Source: Kitasatospora mediocidica KCTC 9733 (GTDB lineage Bacteria > Actinomycetota > Actinomycetes > Streptomycetales > Streptomycetaceae). From it: a stretch of DNA of 64,000 nt. The notes under the pieces were generated by a model. That model saw only the letters and a program-made list of their open reading frames with translations. It made no database searches and had not been told where the DNA came from. Position numbers and translations under genes: made by a program. Shown one piece after another: positions 34,163 to 41,959 of the stretch. Positions within the stretch are counted from its first letter, which is position 1; each line of letters starts with the position of its first letter. Where the stretch lies: assembly GCF_000744225.1 (NCBI RefSeq), contig NZ_JQLN01000005.1, forward strand, positions 1,116,001-1,180,000. Reading direction: 5' to 3'.

Positions 34163-35878
34163 ATGCTCACCTCTCCGGTCGGTACCGCACACGCGCCCAA
34201 AAGCCGTGACACCGAATCCGGGGGCACCGATTCAGGGGACACCGATTCAGGGGACACGACAGCGGGACGGGCGCCCGCCAGGCTGCTGTCCGTGACCCTC
34301 GAACCCCCTGCCCCGACGAGCCCGCTGAGCCCGCCGAGTCCGCCGCGTGAGCACGTCGCGCTGCACGCGCTGTTCGCTCACTGGGCCGCGCACACGCCCC
34401 AGGCCCCGGCAGTCGTCGACGCGACCGGGACGCACGGTTACGGCGCTCTGTGGCAGCGGGCCGGGCAGGTCGCGGCCGCCCTGCGCGGGCACGGCGTCCG
34501 CCAGGACGAGGTGGTGGCGACGGTCCTCCCCCGCACGGCCGAGCAGGTCGTCGCGCTGCTCGGGATCCTGCAGGCCGGCGGCGCGCTGCTGGCCCTGGAT
34601 CCCGCCCAGCCCCCGGCGCGGCTCCGGGCGCTGACGGAGGATGCCGGCGTCCGGATCGTCATCACCGACGGCAGCGTCGAGCCGCCGGACGGCGTGTCCT
34701 GGGAGGCTGTCACGCTCGACGCCCTCGCGGCGACCGGCTCCGCGGCGGCCGCGACTACAGGTCCTGCCGACGTGAGCGCGACTGCCCTCGCCTGCCTGCT
34801 CTACACCTCGGGCAGCACCGGGCGTCCCAAGGGCGTGCTGCTCACCCATGCCGCCGTCACCAACTACGCCCGGCACCAGGCGGAGAGCTTCGCACTCGGC
34901 CCGGACGACCGGGTCGCCCAACGGGCGCCGTACACCTCCGACGCCGCGCTCTCCGAGCTGGTGATGGCCTTCGCGGTCGGCGCCGCGGTGGTCGTCCTGC
35001 CGCTGGAGGCCCTGGCCACCCCGGACGCCTTCGCCCGAACCCTGGAGCAGCACCGGATCAGCATGCTGACCATCGTGCCGAGCCTGTTGGCCCCGTTGGT
35101 CGCCGACCAGGTGTTCACGCGCTGCCCGTCACTGCGGGTGGTCGTCTCGGTGGGCGAGCAGTTGACCCGGAGCCTGGCGGCCGACTTCGCCCGGCAGAAC
35201 CCCGCGGCTCTGTACAACCTCTACGGTCCGTCGGAGGCCGGAATCGGCGTGACGGCCCATCGCGTCACCGGCACCGAGCCCGGCTCGACGATTCCGATCG
35301 GCCACGCATCCGCCGGGCTTCGCGTGCACGTGTGCTCCCCGGACGGCGAGGCGCTCGCACCACTGACCCCGGGAGAGCTCTACGTCGGCGGCGCGCAGCT
35401 GTCCCGGGGCTACCTCAACCGCCCCGCGCTGACCGCCGAACGGTTCGTCCCGGACCCGTTCTCCGGCCTGCCCGGGGCACGGCTGTACCGCACCGGCGAC
35501 CGGGTGCGCCGGCAGCTGGACGGCTCACTGGAATTCGTCGGCCGCGTCGACGGACAGCTGAAGCTGCGCGGCGTCCGGGTCGAGCCGGGCGAGATCGAGG
35601 CCGCGATCCAGCGGCACCCGGCCGCGAAGCAGGCCGCCGTCACCGTCCTCACCGGTGGGCCCGGCCCCGATCTGCTGGTCGCGTTCGTCGAGTGGGAAGG
35701 GCAGACCGACGGAGTGCCCCGCGCACTGCGCTCGCACCTGCGAGTACTGCTGCCCGCGCCGATGATTCCCGCCGTCTTCCACGCGCTGCCGGCGTTCCCG
35801 TTGCTTCCCAGCGGGAAGACCGACCGTCAGTCTCTTGCGGATCTCGCGGTCCGCCTCCGCACCGAGAGTCCACGATGA
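34163..35878 (+). CDS. Stand-alone NRPS adenylation enzyme
   Basis: The protein has 571 residues from ATG 34163, after GGAGA; GTG 34292 is an alternative, because the first 55 residues are low complexity (repeated TDSGD, then Pro-rich). The A-domain cores are LLYTSGSTGRPKGVLLTH, NLYGPSEAGIG, GELYVGGAQLSRGY, YRTGDRVRRQ, GRVDGQLKLRGVRVEPGE and PSGKTDRQSL, and the protein ends there with no carrier domain. By-eye mapping on PheA gives the pocket DASSVVLIGK. The leading Asp suggests an alpha-amino acid, but I cannot name it. It probably loads the discrete carrier encoded divergently, and might also serve the terminal carrier domain that has no A domain of its own. Confidence 0.88.
   Translation: MLTSPVGTAHAPKSRDTESGGTDSGDTDSGDTTAGRAPARLLSVTLEPPAPTSPLSPPSPPREHVALHALFAHWAAHTPQAPAVVDATGTHGYGALWQRAGQVAAALRGHGVRQDEVVATVLPRTAEQVVALLGILQAGGALLALDPAQPPARLRALTEDAGVRIVITDGSVEPPDGVSWEAVTLDALAATGSAAAATTGPADVSATALACLLYTSGSTGRPKGVLLTHAAVTNYARHQAESFALGPDDRVAQRAPYTSDAALSELVMAFAVGAAVVVLPLEALATPDAFARTLEQHRISMLTIVPSLLAPLVADQVFTRCPSLRVVVSVGEQLTRSLAADFARQNPAALYNLYGPSEAGIGVTAHRVTGTEPGSTIPIGHASAGLRVHVCSPDGEALAPLTPGELYVGGAQLSRGYLNRPALTAERFVPDPFSGLPGARLYRTGDRVRRQLDGSLEFVGRVDGQLKLRGVRVEPGEIEAAIQRHPAAKQAAVTVLTGGPGPDLLVAFVEWEGQTDGVPRALRSHLRVLLPAPMIPAVFHALPAFPLLPSGKTDRQSLADLAVRLRTESPR
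34220..34260 (+). repeat. 15-bp direct repeats at the start of the adenylation gene
   Basis: The unit GGGGACACCGATTCA recurs in tandem (two full copies, one shortened copy before and one partial copy after). In frame it encodes TDSGD repeats, so it may be just protein low complexity. Its place at the head of the divergent promoter region also fits a binding array. Confidence 0.55.
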
Positions 35879-36654
35879 CCACTTCTCCCCTCGCCCCCGC
35901 TTCCCACCCGGACCAGCCGGTCGTGCGCATGCACGGCTACGGCTCCACCGCGACCACCGAGGTCAAGCTCTACTGCTTCCCGCACGCGGGCGGCGCCGCC
36001 CCCTTCTACCGGTCCTGGCCGATGCTCCTGCCGCCCGGGGTCGAGCTCCGCGCCGTCCAGCTGCCCGGGCGCCAGGACCTCGCCGGCGCCCCCGCCTTCA
36101 CCGACCTGGACTCGCTGGCCCGCGCCGCCGCGGACGCGGTCGCCGAGGACGCCCAGGGACTGCCGTTCGCGTTCTTCGGTCACAGCATGGGCGCGCTGAC
36201 CGCGTTCGAGACCGCCCGCGAGCTGCGCCGACGCGACCTGGCCCAGCCCGTGCTGCTCGGGCTGTCCGCCCATTCGGCCCCGCACCTCGACAAGGCCCTC
36301 CCACCCCAGCCCCCCGTCTCCGACCAGGAACTGCTCGACCAGGTCACATCATGGGGCGGAATCCCGGCAGACGTCCTGCGCAGCCCCGAACTGCTGGAGA
36401 TCGTCCTGCCCGTCCTGCGAGCGGACTTCACGGCCATCGCGACCTACCAGCACACCCCGGAGCCCCCGCTGGACTCCCCCTTCGCGCTGTTCGGCGGCAC
36501 CTCTGACGCCATGGTTTCCGAGGAGGCCCTGGACGCCTGGCGCCAGTACTCCAGCGGACCCGTCACCGTCGAGCACTTCTCCGGAGACCACTTCTACCTC
36601 ACCCGCTGGTCATCCCGGATCCTCGCCACGATCTGCTCCCGCCTCGGCCGATGA
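35875..36654 (+). CDS. Type II thioesterase (alpha/beta hydrolase)
   Basis: The protein has 259 residues, and its ATG overlaps the stop of the adenylation gene. Family features are LYCFPHAGGAAPFYRSWPML near residue 33, the nucleophile elbow FFGHSMGALTAFETA near 101, the acid in ALFGGTSDAMVSEEAL and the His in FSGDHFYLTRWS. These match editing thioesterases that clear mis-primed or stalled acyl groups from PKS and NRPS carriers. As the cluster has no cis thioesterase, this protein might also release the product, but that would be unusual for the type. Confidence 0.9.
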   Translation: MTTSPLAPASHPDQPVVRMHGYGSTATTEVKLYCFPHAGGAAPFYRSWPMLLPPGVELRAVQLPGRQDLAGAPAFTDLDSLARAAADAVAEDAQGLPFAFFGHSMGALTAFETARELRRRDLAQPVLLGLSAHSAPHLDKALPPQPPVSDQELLDQVTSWGGIPADVLRSPELLEIVLPVLRADFTAIATYQHTPEPPLDSPFALFGGTSDAMVSEEALDAWRQYSSGPVTVEHFSGDHFYLTRWSSRILATICSRLGR

Positions 36655-37013
36655 ACTGGCCCAACCAACCGAAGTAGCAGAGGACTTGGACTCCTGGGCG
36701 AAGATCTGCGGTACGTAGGGTCACGCACCCTTCGGGGTGCTCCCCCCTCACCCACCACACCTACCTGGCCATCGACCTGCGCGAGAGCGGCACGACCCGC
36801 CTTGCACCGCGGGCCACCTCCGCCGGAAGCCGGCGTGCATTCATGGCCGCACTCGGCCGGCAACTGGCTCCATTCATCATGGCCCCCGCAGCGCGGGAAC
36901 ACCTCTGCCGTCGGGCACTGTCCGCCGCAGAATCCCCGCAGACGGACATTTCGGGCGCATTTTCGGGCGCATTTTCGGGCCGGCCGCGAGCACTAACCGA
37001 GAGCCAGGAAACC
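36655..37013. other. Intergenic stretch without a supported gene
   Basis: About 360 bases lie between the thioesterase gene and the tRNA-Lys terminator. One frame around 36760-36950 reads like protein but has no start signal and no recognisable family. Around 36948-36980 a 12-base unit (ATTTTCGGGCGC) is repeated nearly three times. I see nothing else. Confidence 0.5.
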
Positions 37014-37047
37014 AAAAAGGCCAGGTCAGACGGTGTCTGACCTGGCC
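37014..37047 (-). terminator. Intrinsic terminator of tRNA-Lys
   Basis: On the minus strand a perfect 12-bp stem (GGCCAGGTCAGA with TCTGACCTGGCC) and 5-base loop is followed by TTTTT. It begins 11 bases past the tRNA-Lys 3' end. Confidence 0.85.
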
Positions 37048-37057
37048 CTCTATCAGG

Positions 37058-37130
37058 TGGGGCGCCAGGGGCTCGAACCCTGAACCTACGGATTAAAAGT
37101 CCGCAGCTCTAACCATTGAGCTAGCGCCCC
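37058..37130 (-). tRNA. tRNA-Lys (anticodon TTT)
   Basis: The minus strand folds as a 73-base tRNA. The acceptor stem is GGGGCGC with GCGCCCC, with discriminator A and no encoded CCA. The D arm is AGCTCAATGGTTAGAGCT, the anticodon loop CTTTTAA carries TTT, and the T arm is AGGGTTCGAGCCCCT. Confidence 0.96.
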
Positions 37131-37173
37131 GTCAGCCGGCGACCACCATGGTGGTACAGCGCCTGCCGCGATG

Positions 37174-37202
37174 ATCCTACCCGGTGATCCCTGTGCGTTG
37201 AC
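37174..37202 (-). promoter_or_regulatory. Candidate tRNA-Lys promoter
   Basis: On the minus strand TAGGAT (37179-37174) is preceded after 17 bases by GTCAAC (37202-37197), about 44 bases upstream of the tRNA. The -10 is good and the -35 is poor. Confidence 0.3.
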
Positions 37203-37294
37203 CAGAGTTCTGGGCCGCCGCGCGGGTCGCACCGCAGAAGCGGGCCCGGGGGATGCCCCGGGGCGGGCTTGGGCGGCAGGCCGCCGGGGCGGGG

Positions 37295-37969
37295 CTACGC
37301 GGCGGCGGGCAGCCGGGTGCGGCGCAGGCGGCGCAGCCAGGCTTCGACGGCGGGTTCGTCGGGGGCGTCGGGGAGGACGCCGGGGCGGTCGAAGCGGCGT
37401 TCGGCGTCGGCGAGCAGGGGGGCGGCGAGGTCCGGGTGGTCCGCGAAGCGCTCGCCCAACTCCCGTATCCGCTCGGGGTCGGCGAGGCGGACCCGCAGCT
37501 CGCCGGTCTCGTGCAGGCCGACGCCCTGCTCCAGCAGCCGGACCAGGTGCCGGGCGTGCTTGGCACCCTGGGTGCGGGCCCTGACGTCGGTGCGGTCGCG
37601 GGTCTGGAGCTTCCTGAACTGCTGGGTGGCGTAGCCGAGGTAGGAGTCGCGCACCGCACGGCTGCTCAGCAGGGTGCTGCGCAGGCCGATCAGCTCTTCG
37701 CCCGGCTCGGTCCTGACCTCGTACAAGTCATCGGGCAACCAGACGAGTTCCGAGGCGGTCGGGTTGCAGCTCAGGGCCAGCCGGCACCACTTCGCGGCCT
37801 CGTGCCAGGTCCTGTCGGGCGCGGTGGTGACGTGCGACTCGGCCGGGCGGCGCAGTCCGTGCAGTTCCTCAGTCGGGACGGCGAACAGGCCGAGCCGGTC
37901 CACGTCCGACCCCTCGTGCGCCAGCCCGTACGCGGTGGAACCCACGATGCCGGACAACACCTCGTACAT
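37295..37969 (-). CDS. Predicted DNA polymerase beta-like nucleotidyltransferase
   Basis: The protein has 224 residues from ATG 37969, preceded by GAGGGAGTG. The N-terminus reads LSGIVGSTAYGLAHEGSDVD, which is the Gly-Ser and Asp-x-Asp pattern of the minimal nucleotidyltransferase fold. RTWHEAAKWCRLALSCNPTASELVW follows, as in bacterial predicted nucleotidyltransferases of the YcgL type. The remaining helical part (ARTQGAKHARHLVRLLEQG) is typical of this group. Whether it modifies RNA, protein or a small molecule is unknown. Confidence 0.75.
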   Translation of the reverse strand: MYEVLSGIVGSTAYGLAHEGSDVDRLGLFAVPTEELHGLRRPAESHVTTAPDRTWHEAAKWCRLALSCNPTASELVWLPDDLYEVRTEPGEELIGLRSTLLSSRAVRDSYLGYATQQFRKLQTRDRTDVRARTQGAKHARHLVRLLEQGVGLHETGELRVRLADPERIRELGERFADHPDLAAPLLADAERRFDRPGVLPDAPDEPAVEAWLRRLRRTRLPAAA

Positions 37970-38098
37970 GACACTCCCTCTCCCGCTCGCGACGCTGTCC
38001 GGAGTCTCCCCGCTGCCGGGGCCCACCCGCGACCCATTTCCGGCGGGGCACCGGGTTAGGGTCGACGGGAGGAGCCCCCGCAGAGACCGGAGTGCACG

Positions 38099-38410
38099 AT
38101 GGCGAAGATCCCGACCGCACTGATCGCGGCGACCGGCCTGATCGGCGGGTACGGCACCGCGCGCTGGACGGGCCGGCGCGAGCTGGGCGGCGCGGTGCTG
38201 GCAACCGCGGGCGCGGCCGCCGCGTACCGCTGGCGGCGGGAGAGCGGCGCGGCCACGGCCGTGGCGCTGACCGGGCTGTACCTGGGCGCGTTCGGCGGCT
38301 CGCACCCGCTGGCGAAGAAGATCGGCGCCTGGCCGTCCGTGCTCGCCGTGACGGGCGTGGTGACGGCCGCCTCGGCGCTCACCCGGCGCGCGACGGCCGG
38401 CTCCTGCTGA
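38099..38410 (+). CDS. Small hypothetical membrane protein
   Basis: The protein has 103 residues from ATG 38099, with GGAG ten bases upstream. It has hydrophobic stretches at about 5-20 (ALIAATGLIGGYGTA), 29-43 (GGAVLATAGAAAAYR), 51-65 and 77-92, separated by basic turns, so three or four membrane-spanning segments are likely. The pattern resembles small actinobacterial membrane proteins of unknown function. Neighbours give no hint. Confidence 0.68.
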   Translation: MAKIPTALIAATGLIGGYGTARWTGRRELGGAVLATAGAAAAYRWRRESGAATAVALTGLYLGAFGGSHPLAKKIGAWPSVLAVTGVVTAASALTRRATAGSC

Positions 38411-38435
38411 TGCCGTGCTAGTGCCGCGTCAGGCA

Positions 38436-39257
38436 CTAGGAACCGAAGCGCGCCTCGAAGGCCGCCCGGTTCGGCGACACCGCCGTGCGGTCCCAGACCG
38501 CGAAGACCACCCGGTCGAACGCCGTGCCGTAGCGGACCAACGCCGACTCGAAGGCGGCCGCCACCTCGCCCGGGTCGTTGGCGAACACCCCGCAGCCCCA
38601 CGCCCCGAGCACCAACTCCCGCACGCCGTGCCGCGCCGCGACGGCGAGCACCCGCAGCGCGCGCTCGGCCAGCACCTCCCGGACGTCAACGCTCTCGGAA
38701 CGGCGGCGCAGCTGCCCGGCGTTCGGCGCCGGTGAGGTCAGGAAGTCCACCTCGTACGGCTGCGCGGCCAGCTCGCCCCGCCCGTCGCGGATCACCGGCA
38801 CGCCCGGCGAGAAGATCACCCGGTGGCTGTAGCGGAGGTCGTCGCTCGCGCGGTGCGCCGCGTAGTAGTCGGGCGCGGCCAGCAGGCAGGAGTAGAGCAG
38901 GGCGGTGCGGCAGACGTCCTCCTCCTGGGCGCGCGCGCCGCGCAGGTAGCCGCCGCCGGGGTTGCGGGCGGAGGCGAAGTTGAGCACCCCGATCCGTCGG
39001 CCGCCCTCCTGGTGCAGCCGCTCGGCGGCCTGCATGCTGCCCTCGGCGGTGACCTCCAGGCGCGCCCCGGCCGTCGCGGCCGACGGCGCCGACTCCAGCA
39101 GGGCCGTCAGCTGCTCCGGGGTGTAGCTGAGCGTCCCGGCCCGCGCGGCGGCCAGCCGCTCGGCCACCTCCACCTGCGCACCGCCCGGTCCCCGGTACGT
39201 CCCGCGCTCGGCGATCTCCTCGTTCACCACGGCCACTTGGTGCAGTCTGCTGCTCAT
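38436..39257 (-). CDS. Bacterial-type poly(ADP-ribose) glycohydrolase (TIGR02452-like macrodomain protein)
   Basis: The protein has 273 residues. It holds the PARG signature NPGGGYLRGARAQEEDVCR near residues 98-116, with GGG followed seven residues later by QEE, whose second Glu is the catalytic residue in PARG. Upstream is IGVLNFASARNPGGG and downstream YSHRVIFSPGVPVIR and VLGAWGCGVFANDP, the latter being the ADP-ribose diphosphate loop. These proteins remove ADP-ribose chains or single units. The closest large gene upstream on this strand is unrelated, so the physiological target is open. Confidence 0.85.
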   Translation of the reverse strand: MSSRLHQVAVVNEEIAERGTYRGPGGAQVEVAERLAAARAGTLSYTPEQLTALLESAPSAATAGARLEVTAEGSMQAAERLHQEGGRRIGVLNFASARNPGGGYLRGARAQEEDVCRTALLYSCLLAAPDYYAAHRASDDLRYSHRVIFSPGVPVIRDGRGELAAQPYEVDFLTSPAPNAGQLRRRSESVDVREVLAERALRVLAVAARHGVRELVLGAWGCGVFANDPGEVAAAFESALVRYGTAFDRVVFAVWDRTAVSPNRAAFEARFGS

Positions 39258-39400
39258 GCGTCAGACCGTACGCGCTCACCCTCCGAGGCGCCAGCGAGTT
39301 GTTCTCAACATCAGTACAACCTGCTCCGGCAACGCCAACGGGCCCGCCCCACCGAAGTGGAACGGGCCCGCCGACTACTGGACTACTGGGCTACCGAGCG

Positions 39401-41764
39401 TCAGCTCTTCCAACGCGGCTTGCGGTCGCCGCCGTTGAAGCCGCCACCACCGTTGCCGCCGTTGAAGCCGCCGCCACGGTTGTCACGGTCGCCGAACGAG
39501 CGGCCGCCACCGCGGTTGTCGCGGTCACCGTAGGAGGAGCCACCCTGCGGGCGGCCACCCGAGCGGTGGTCGTCACGACGGGCGAACGGACGGCTCGCAC
39601 CGGCACCGGCGCCACCGCCGGTGCGGTTGTCACGGTCACCGAAGGAACGGCCGGCCGGACGGTCACCGAACGAGCGGGCCGGACGGTCGTCACGGTCACG
39701 GTTGAACCCGCCACCCGAGCGGTTGTCACGGTCACCGAACGAACGACCCGCCGGACGGTCACCGAAGGAACGGCCACCACGGTCGTCGCGGTCACGGTTG
39801 AAGCCACCGCCGGTGCGGTTGTCACGGTCACCGAAGGAACGGCCGGCCGGACGGTCACCGAACGAGCGGGCCGGACGGTCGTCACGGTCACGGTTGAACC
39901 CGCCACCCGAGCGGTTGTCACGGTCACCGAAGGAACGGGCCGGACGGTCGTCACGGTCACGGTTGAACCCGCCACCGGAACGGTTGTCACGGTCACCGAA
40001 CGAGCGACCCGCCGGACGGTCACCGTAGGAACGGCCGCCACGGTCGTCACGGTCACGGCCACCGCCGCGGTTGTCGCGGTCGCCGTAGGACGGACGCTCG
40101 CTGCGCGCCTCGCGGTACGCCGGGGTGCGCTCCTCGCGCGGCTCGCGCACCTCGCGCACCTCACGGACCTCGCGCACCGGCGCGGCGGTCTCGACGACGG
40201 CGCTCTCGCCCTCGACGGCCTCCGCGGCGGGGGCCTCGTCCTCGATGCCCAGCTCGGCACGCTCGCGCGCCGCGCGGGCGGCCAGGCGGTCGGCCTCGTC
40301 GCGCAGCTCGGTCGCCCGGCGCTGCGCCTTCTCCAGCTGACGGGTCATGTCGGCGATCTCACGCTCGGCCGCACCGGCGATGCCGGCCGCGCTCTCGGCC
40401 TGGACCTCGATCAGCGAGCGGGCGCCGGTGATCCGGGCCACCTCGGCGTCGAAGGCGTGGTCGAGGATGTGGCGGCTGGCGTCGACGCCCGCGTCCTCCA
40501 TCAGGCGGAACACGCCACGGCGCTGGTGCGGCAGCACCAGGGTGACGACGGCGCCCGAGCGGCCGGCCCGCGCGGTACGGCCGGAGCGGTGCAGGTAGTC
40601 CTTGTGGTCGCCGGCCGGGTCCACGTTGAGGACCAGGTCGATGTCGTCCACGTGGATACCGCGGGCCGCGACGTCGGTCGCGACGACGACGTTGAGGTAG
40701 CCGTCCTTGAAGTCACCGAGCACCCGGGTACGGGCGCCCTGGGTCATCCCGCCGTGCAGCGCGTCGGCCTTCACGCCGGCCTCGATGAGCTGCTCGGCCA
40801 CTCGGTCGGCGCCCATCTGGGTGCGGACGAAGATGATCGTGCGGCCCTTGCGGGCGGCGATCGCGTTGGTGATCGGGGCCTTGTCCTTGGGCTTCACCAC
40901 GAGGATGTGGTGGGTCATGGTGGTGACCGCGCCCTGGGCCGCGTCGACCTCGTGGGTGACCGGGTTCTTCAGGTAGCGCTTGACCAGGCTGTCGATCTCG
41001 TTCTCGAGGGTGGCCGAGAACAGCAGGCTCTGGCCGCCGCTCGGCACCTTGTCGAGGATCTCGGTGACCTCGGGCAGGAAGCCCATGTCGGCCATCTGGT
41101 CGGCCTCGTCGAGGACGGTGACCATCACGTCGTCGAGCTTGGCGACGCTGCGGTTGATCAGGTCACGCAGGCGGCCGGGGGTGGCGACCAGGACGTCGAC
41201 ACCGCGCTCCAGCGCGTAGATCTGGTTGGACATCGACGTACCGCCGCAGACGACCTTGAGCTTGAGGCCGAGCACCGAGCCGAACGGCTCCAGCGCGTCG
41301 GCGACCTGCATCGCCAGCTCGCGGGTCGGGACGAGGATCAGGCCGCGCGGGTGCTTCGGGCGGGTGCGGCCCTCGGCGCCGGAGATCCGGGTGAGCAGCG
41401 GCAGGCCGAAGCTCAGGGTCTTGCCGGAGCCGGTACGGCCGCGGCCCAGGACGTCCTTGCCGGCCAGCGCGTCCGGGATGGTCGCGGCCTGGATCGGGAA
41501 CGGGGTGGTGACGTCACGCTTGGCGAGGGCACGCACGATGTCGTCGTGCAGGCCCAGGTCGCCGAAGGTCACGGTGCGCTCGGCGGGGGCCGCCACAGCG
41601 TCGTCCTCGTCGGAGTCGAGCTCGGCGTCGAACTCGGCCTCGAAGGACTCGATGACCTCGGTGGAGTCGATCGCGTCGGCGGCCACAGCGGCAGCGTCGG
41701 CGGGGAAATCGGCGGCGGAGCCGCTCGCGGGCATGGCGAAGCGGTCGTCGTCAACGAGAGACAT
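39401..41764 (-). CDS. DEAD-box RNA helicase with long Arg/Gly/Asp-rich repeat tail
   Basis: The protein has 787 residues. The helicase core spans about 65-430: Q motif region (VTFGDLGLHDDIV, TPFPIQAATIP), Walker A GRGRTGSGKT, PTRELAMQV, the DEAD motif in VLDEADQMADMGF, SAT in LLFSATLENE, and HRSGRTARAGRSG near 395. A helical segment follows (about 450-530) and then a tail of over 200 residues made of units such as DRPAGRSFGDRDNR and SGGGFNRDRDD, ending in Gly/Asn-rich sequence. RGG-type tails bind RNA and drive condensate formation in DEAD-box proteins. Cold-shock, ribosome-assembly or RNA-decay roles are all possible. It begins about 160 bases after an AT-richer, probably promoter-bearing stretch. 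Confidence 0.92.
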   Translation of the reverse strand: MSLVDDDRFAMPASGSAADFPADAAAVAADAIDSTEVIESFEAEFDAELDSDEDDAVAAPAERTVTFGDLGLHDDIVRALAKRDVTTPFPIQAATIPDALAGKDVLGRGRTGSGKTLSFGLPLLTRISGAEGRTRPKHPRGLILVPTRELAMQVADALEPFGSVLGLKLKVVCGGTSMSNQIYALERGVDVLVATPGRLRDLINRSVAKLDDVMVTVLDEADQMADMGFLPEVTEILDKVPSGGQSLLFSATLENEIDSLVKRYLKNPVTHEVDAAQGAVTTMTHHILVVKPKDKAPITNAIAARKGRTIIFVRTQMGADRVAEQLIEAGVKADALHGGMTQGARTRVLGDFKDGYLNVVVATDVAARGIHVDDIDLVLNVDPAGDHKDYLHRSGRTARAGRSGAVVTLVLPHQRRGVFRLMEDAGVDASRHILDHAFDAEVARITGARSLIEVQAESAAGIAGAAEREIADMTRQLEKAQRRATELRDEADRLAARAARERAELGIEDEAPAAEAVEGESAVVETAAPVREVREVREVREPREERTPAYREARSERPSYGDRDNRGGGRDRDDRGGRSYGDRPAGRSFGDRDNRSGGGFNRDRDDRPARSFGDRDNRSGGGFNRDRDDRPARSFGDRPAGRSFGDRDNRTGGGFNRDRDDRGGRSFGDRPAGRSFGDRDNRSGGGFNRDRDDRPARSFGDRPAGRSFGDRDNRTGGGAGAGASRPFARRDDHRSGGRPQGGSSYGDRDNRGGGRSFGDRDNRGGGFNGGNGGGGFNGGDRKPRWKS
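39600..40110. repeat. Tandem repeats coding the helicase tail
   Basis: Units of roughly 50-110 bases with GGTTGTCACGGTCACCGAA at their core recur many times, matching the protein units SFGDRDNR and GGGFNRDRDD. They create long open frames on the opposite strand (translated VVTVTERA-like repeats), which are artefacts. Confidence 0.85.
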
Positions 41765-41959
41765 GCAAAACCTTCCGGAAGTGGCACGCGCCTAAGTCCG
41801 GGGGTTCGCATACAACCGCCTCAATGCGGTCAGCCACGGATCGCCGGAACGCGCCAGGGGCGCCAATGGGGATTCAGGGCGCCAGACAAATGAATCAAAC
41901 GAACGATCTACCAAGATAGACGAACCATGACTCCGAAGGCAAATGCGCTGGCCAGGCCC

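Noticed and set aside
29680..34209. Plus-strand open frame of 1509 codons
   Set aside because: It mirrors the PKS gene and has no recognisable domain.
36737..37040. Small plus-strand genes between the thioesterase and tRNA-Lys
   Set aside because: No ribosome site, no family match by eye, and they run into the tRNA terminator.
39600..40110. Possible CRISPR array
   Set aside because: The repeats are in-frame coding units of the helicase, with no unique spacers of constant length and no cas genes.
39299..41893. Plus-strand open frame with VVTVTERA-like repeats
   Set aside because: This looks like an adhesin but is the antisense of the helicase repeat tail.
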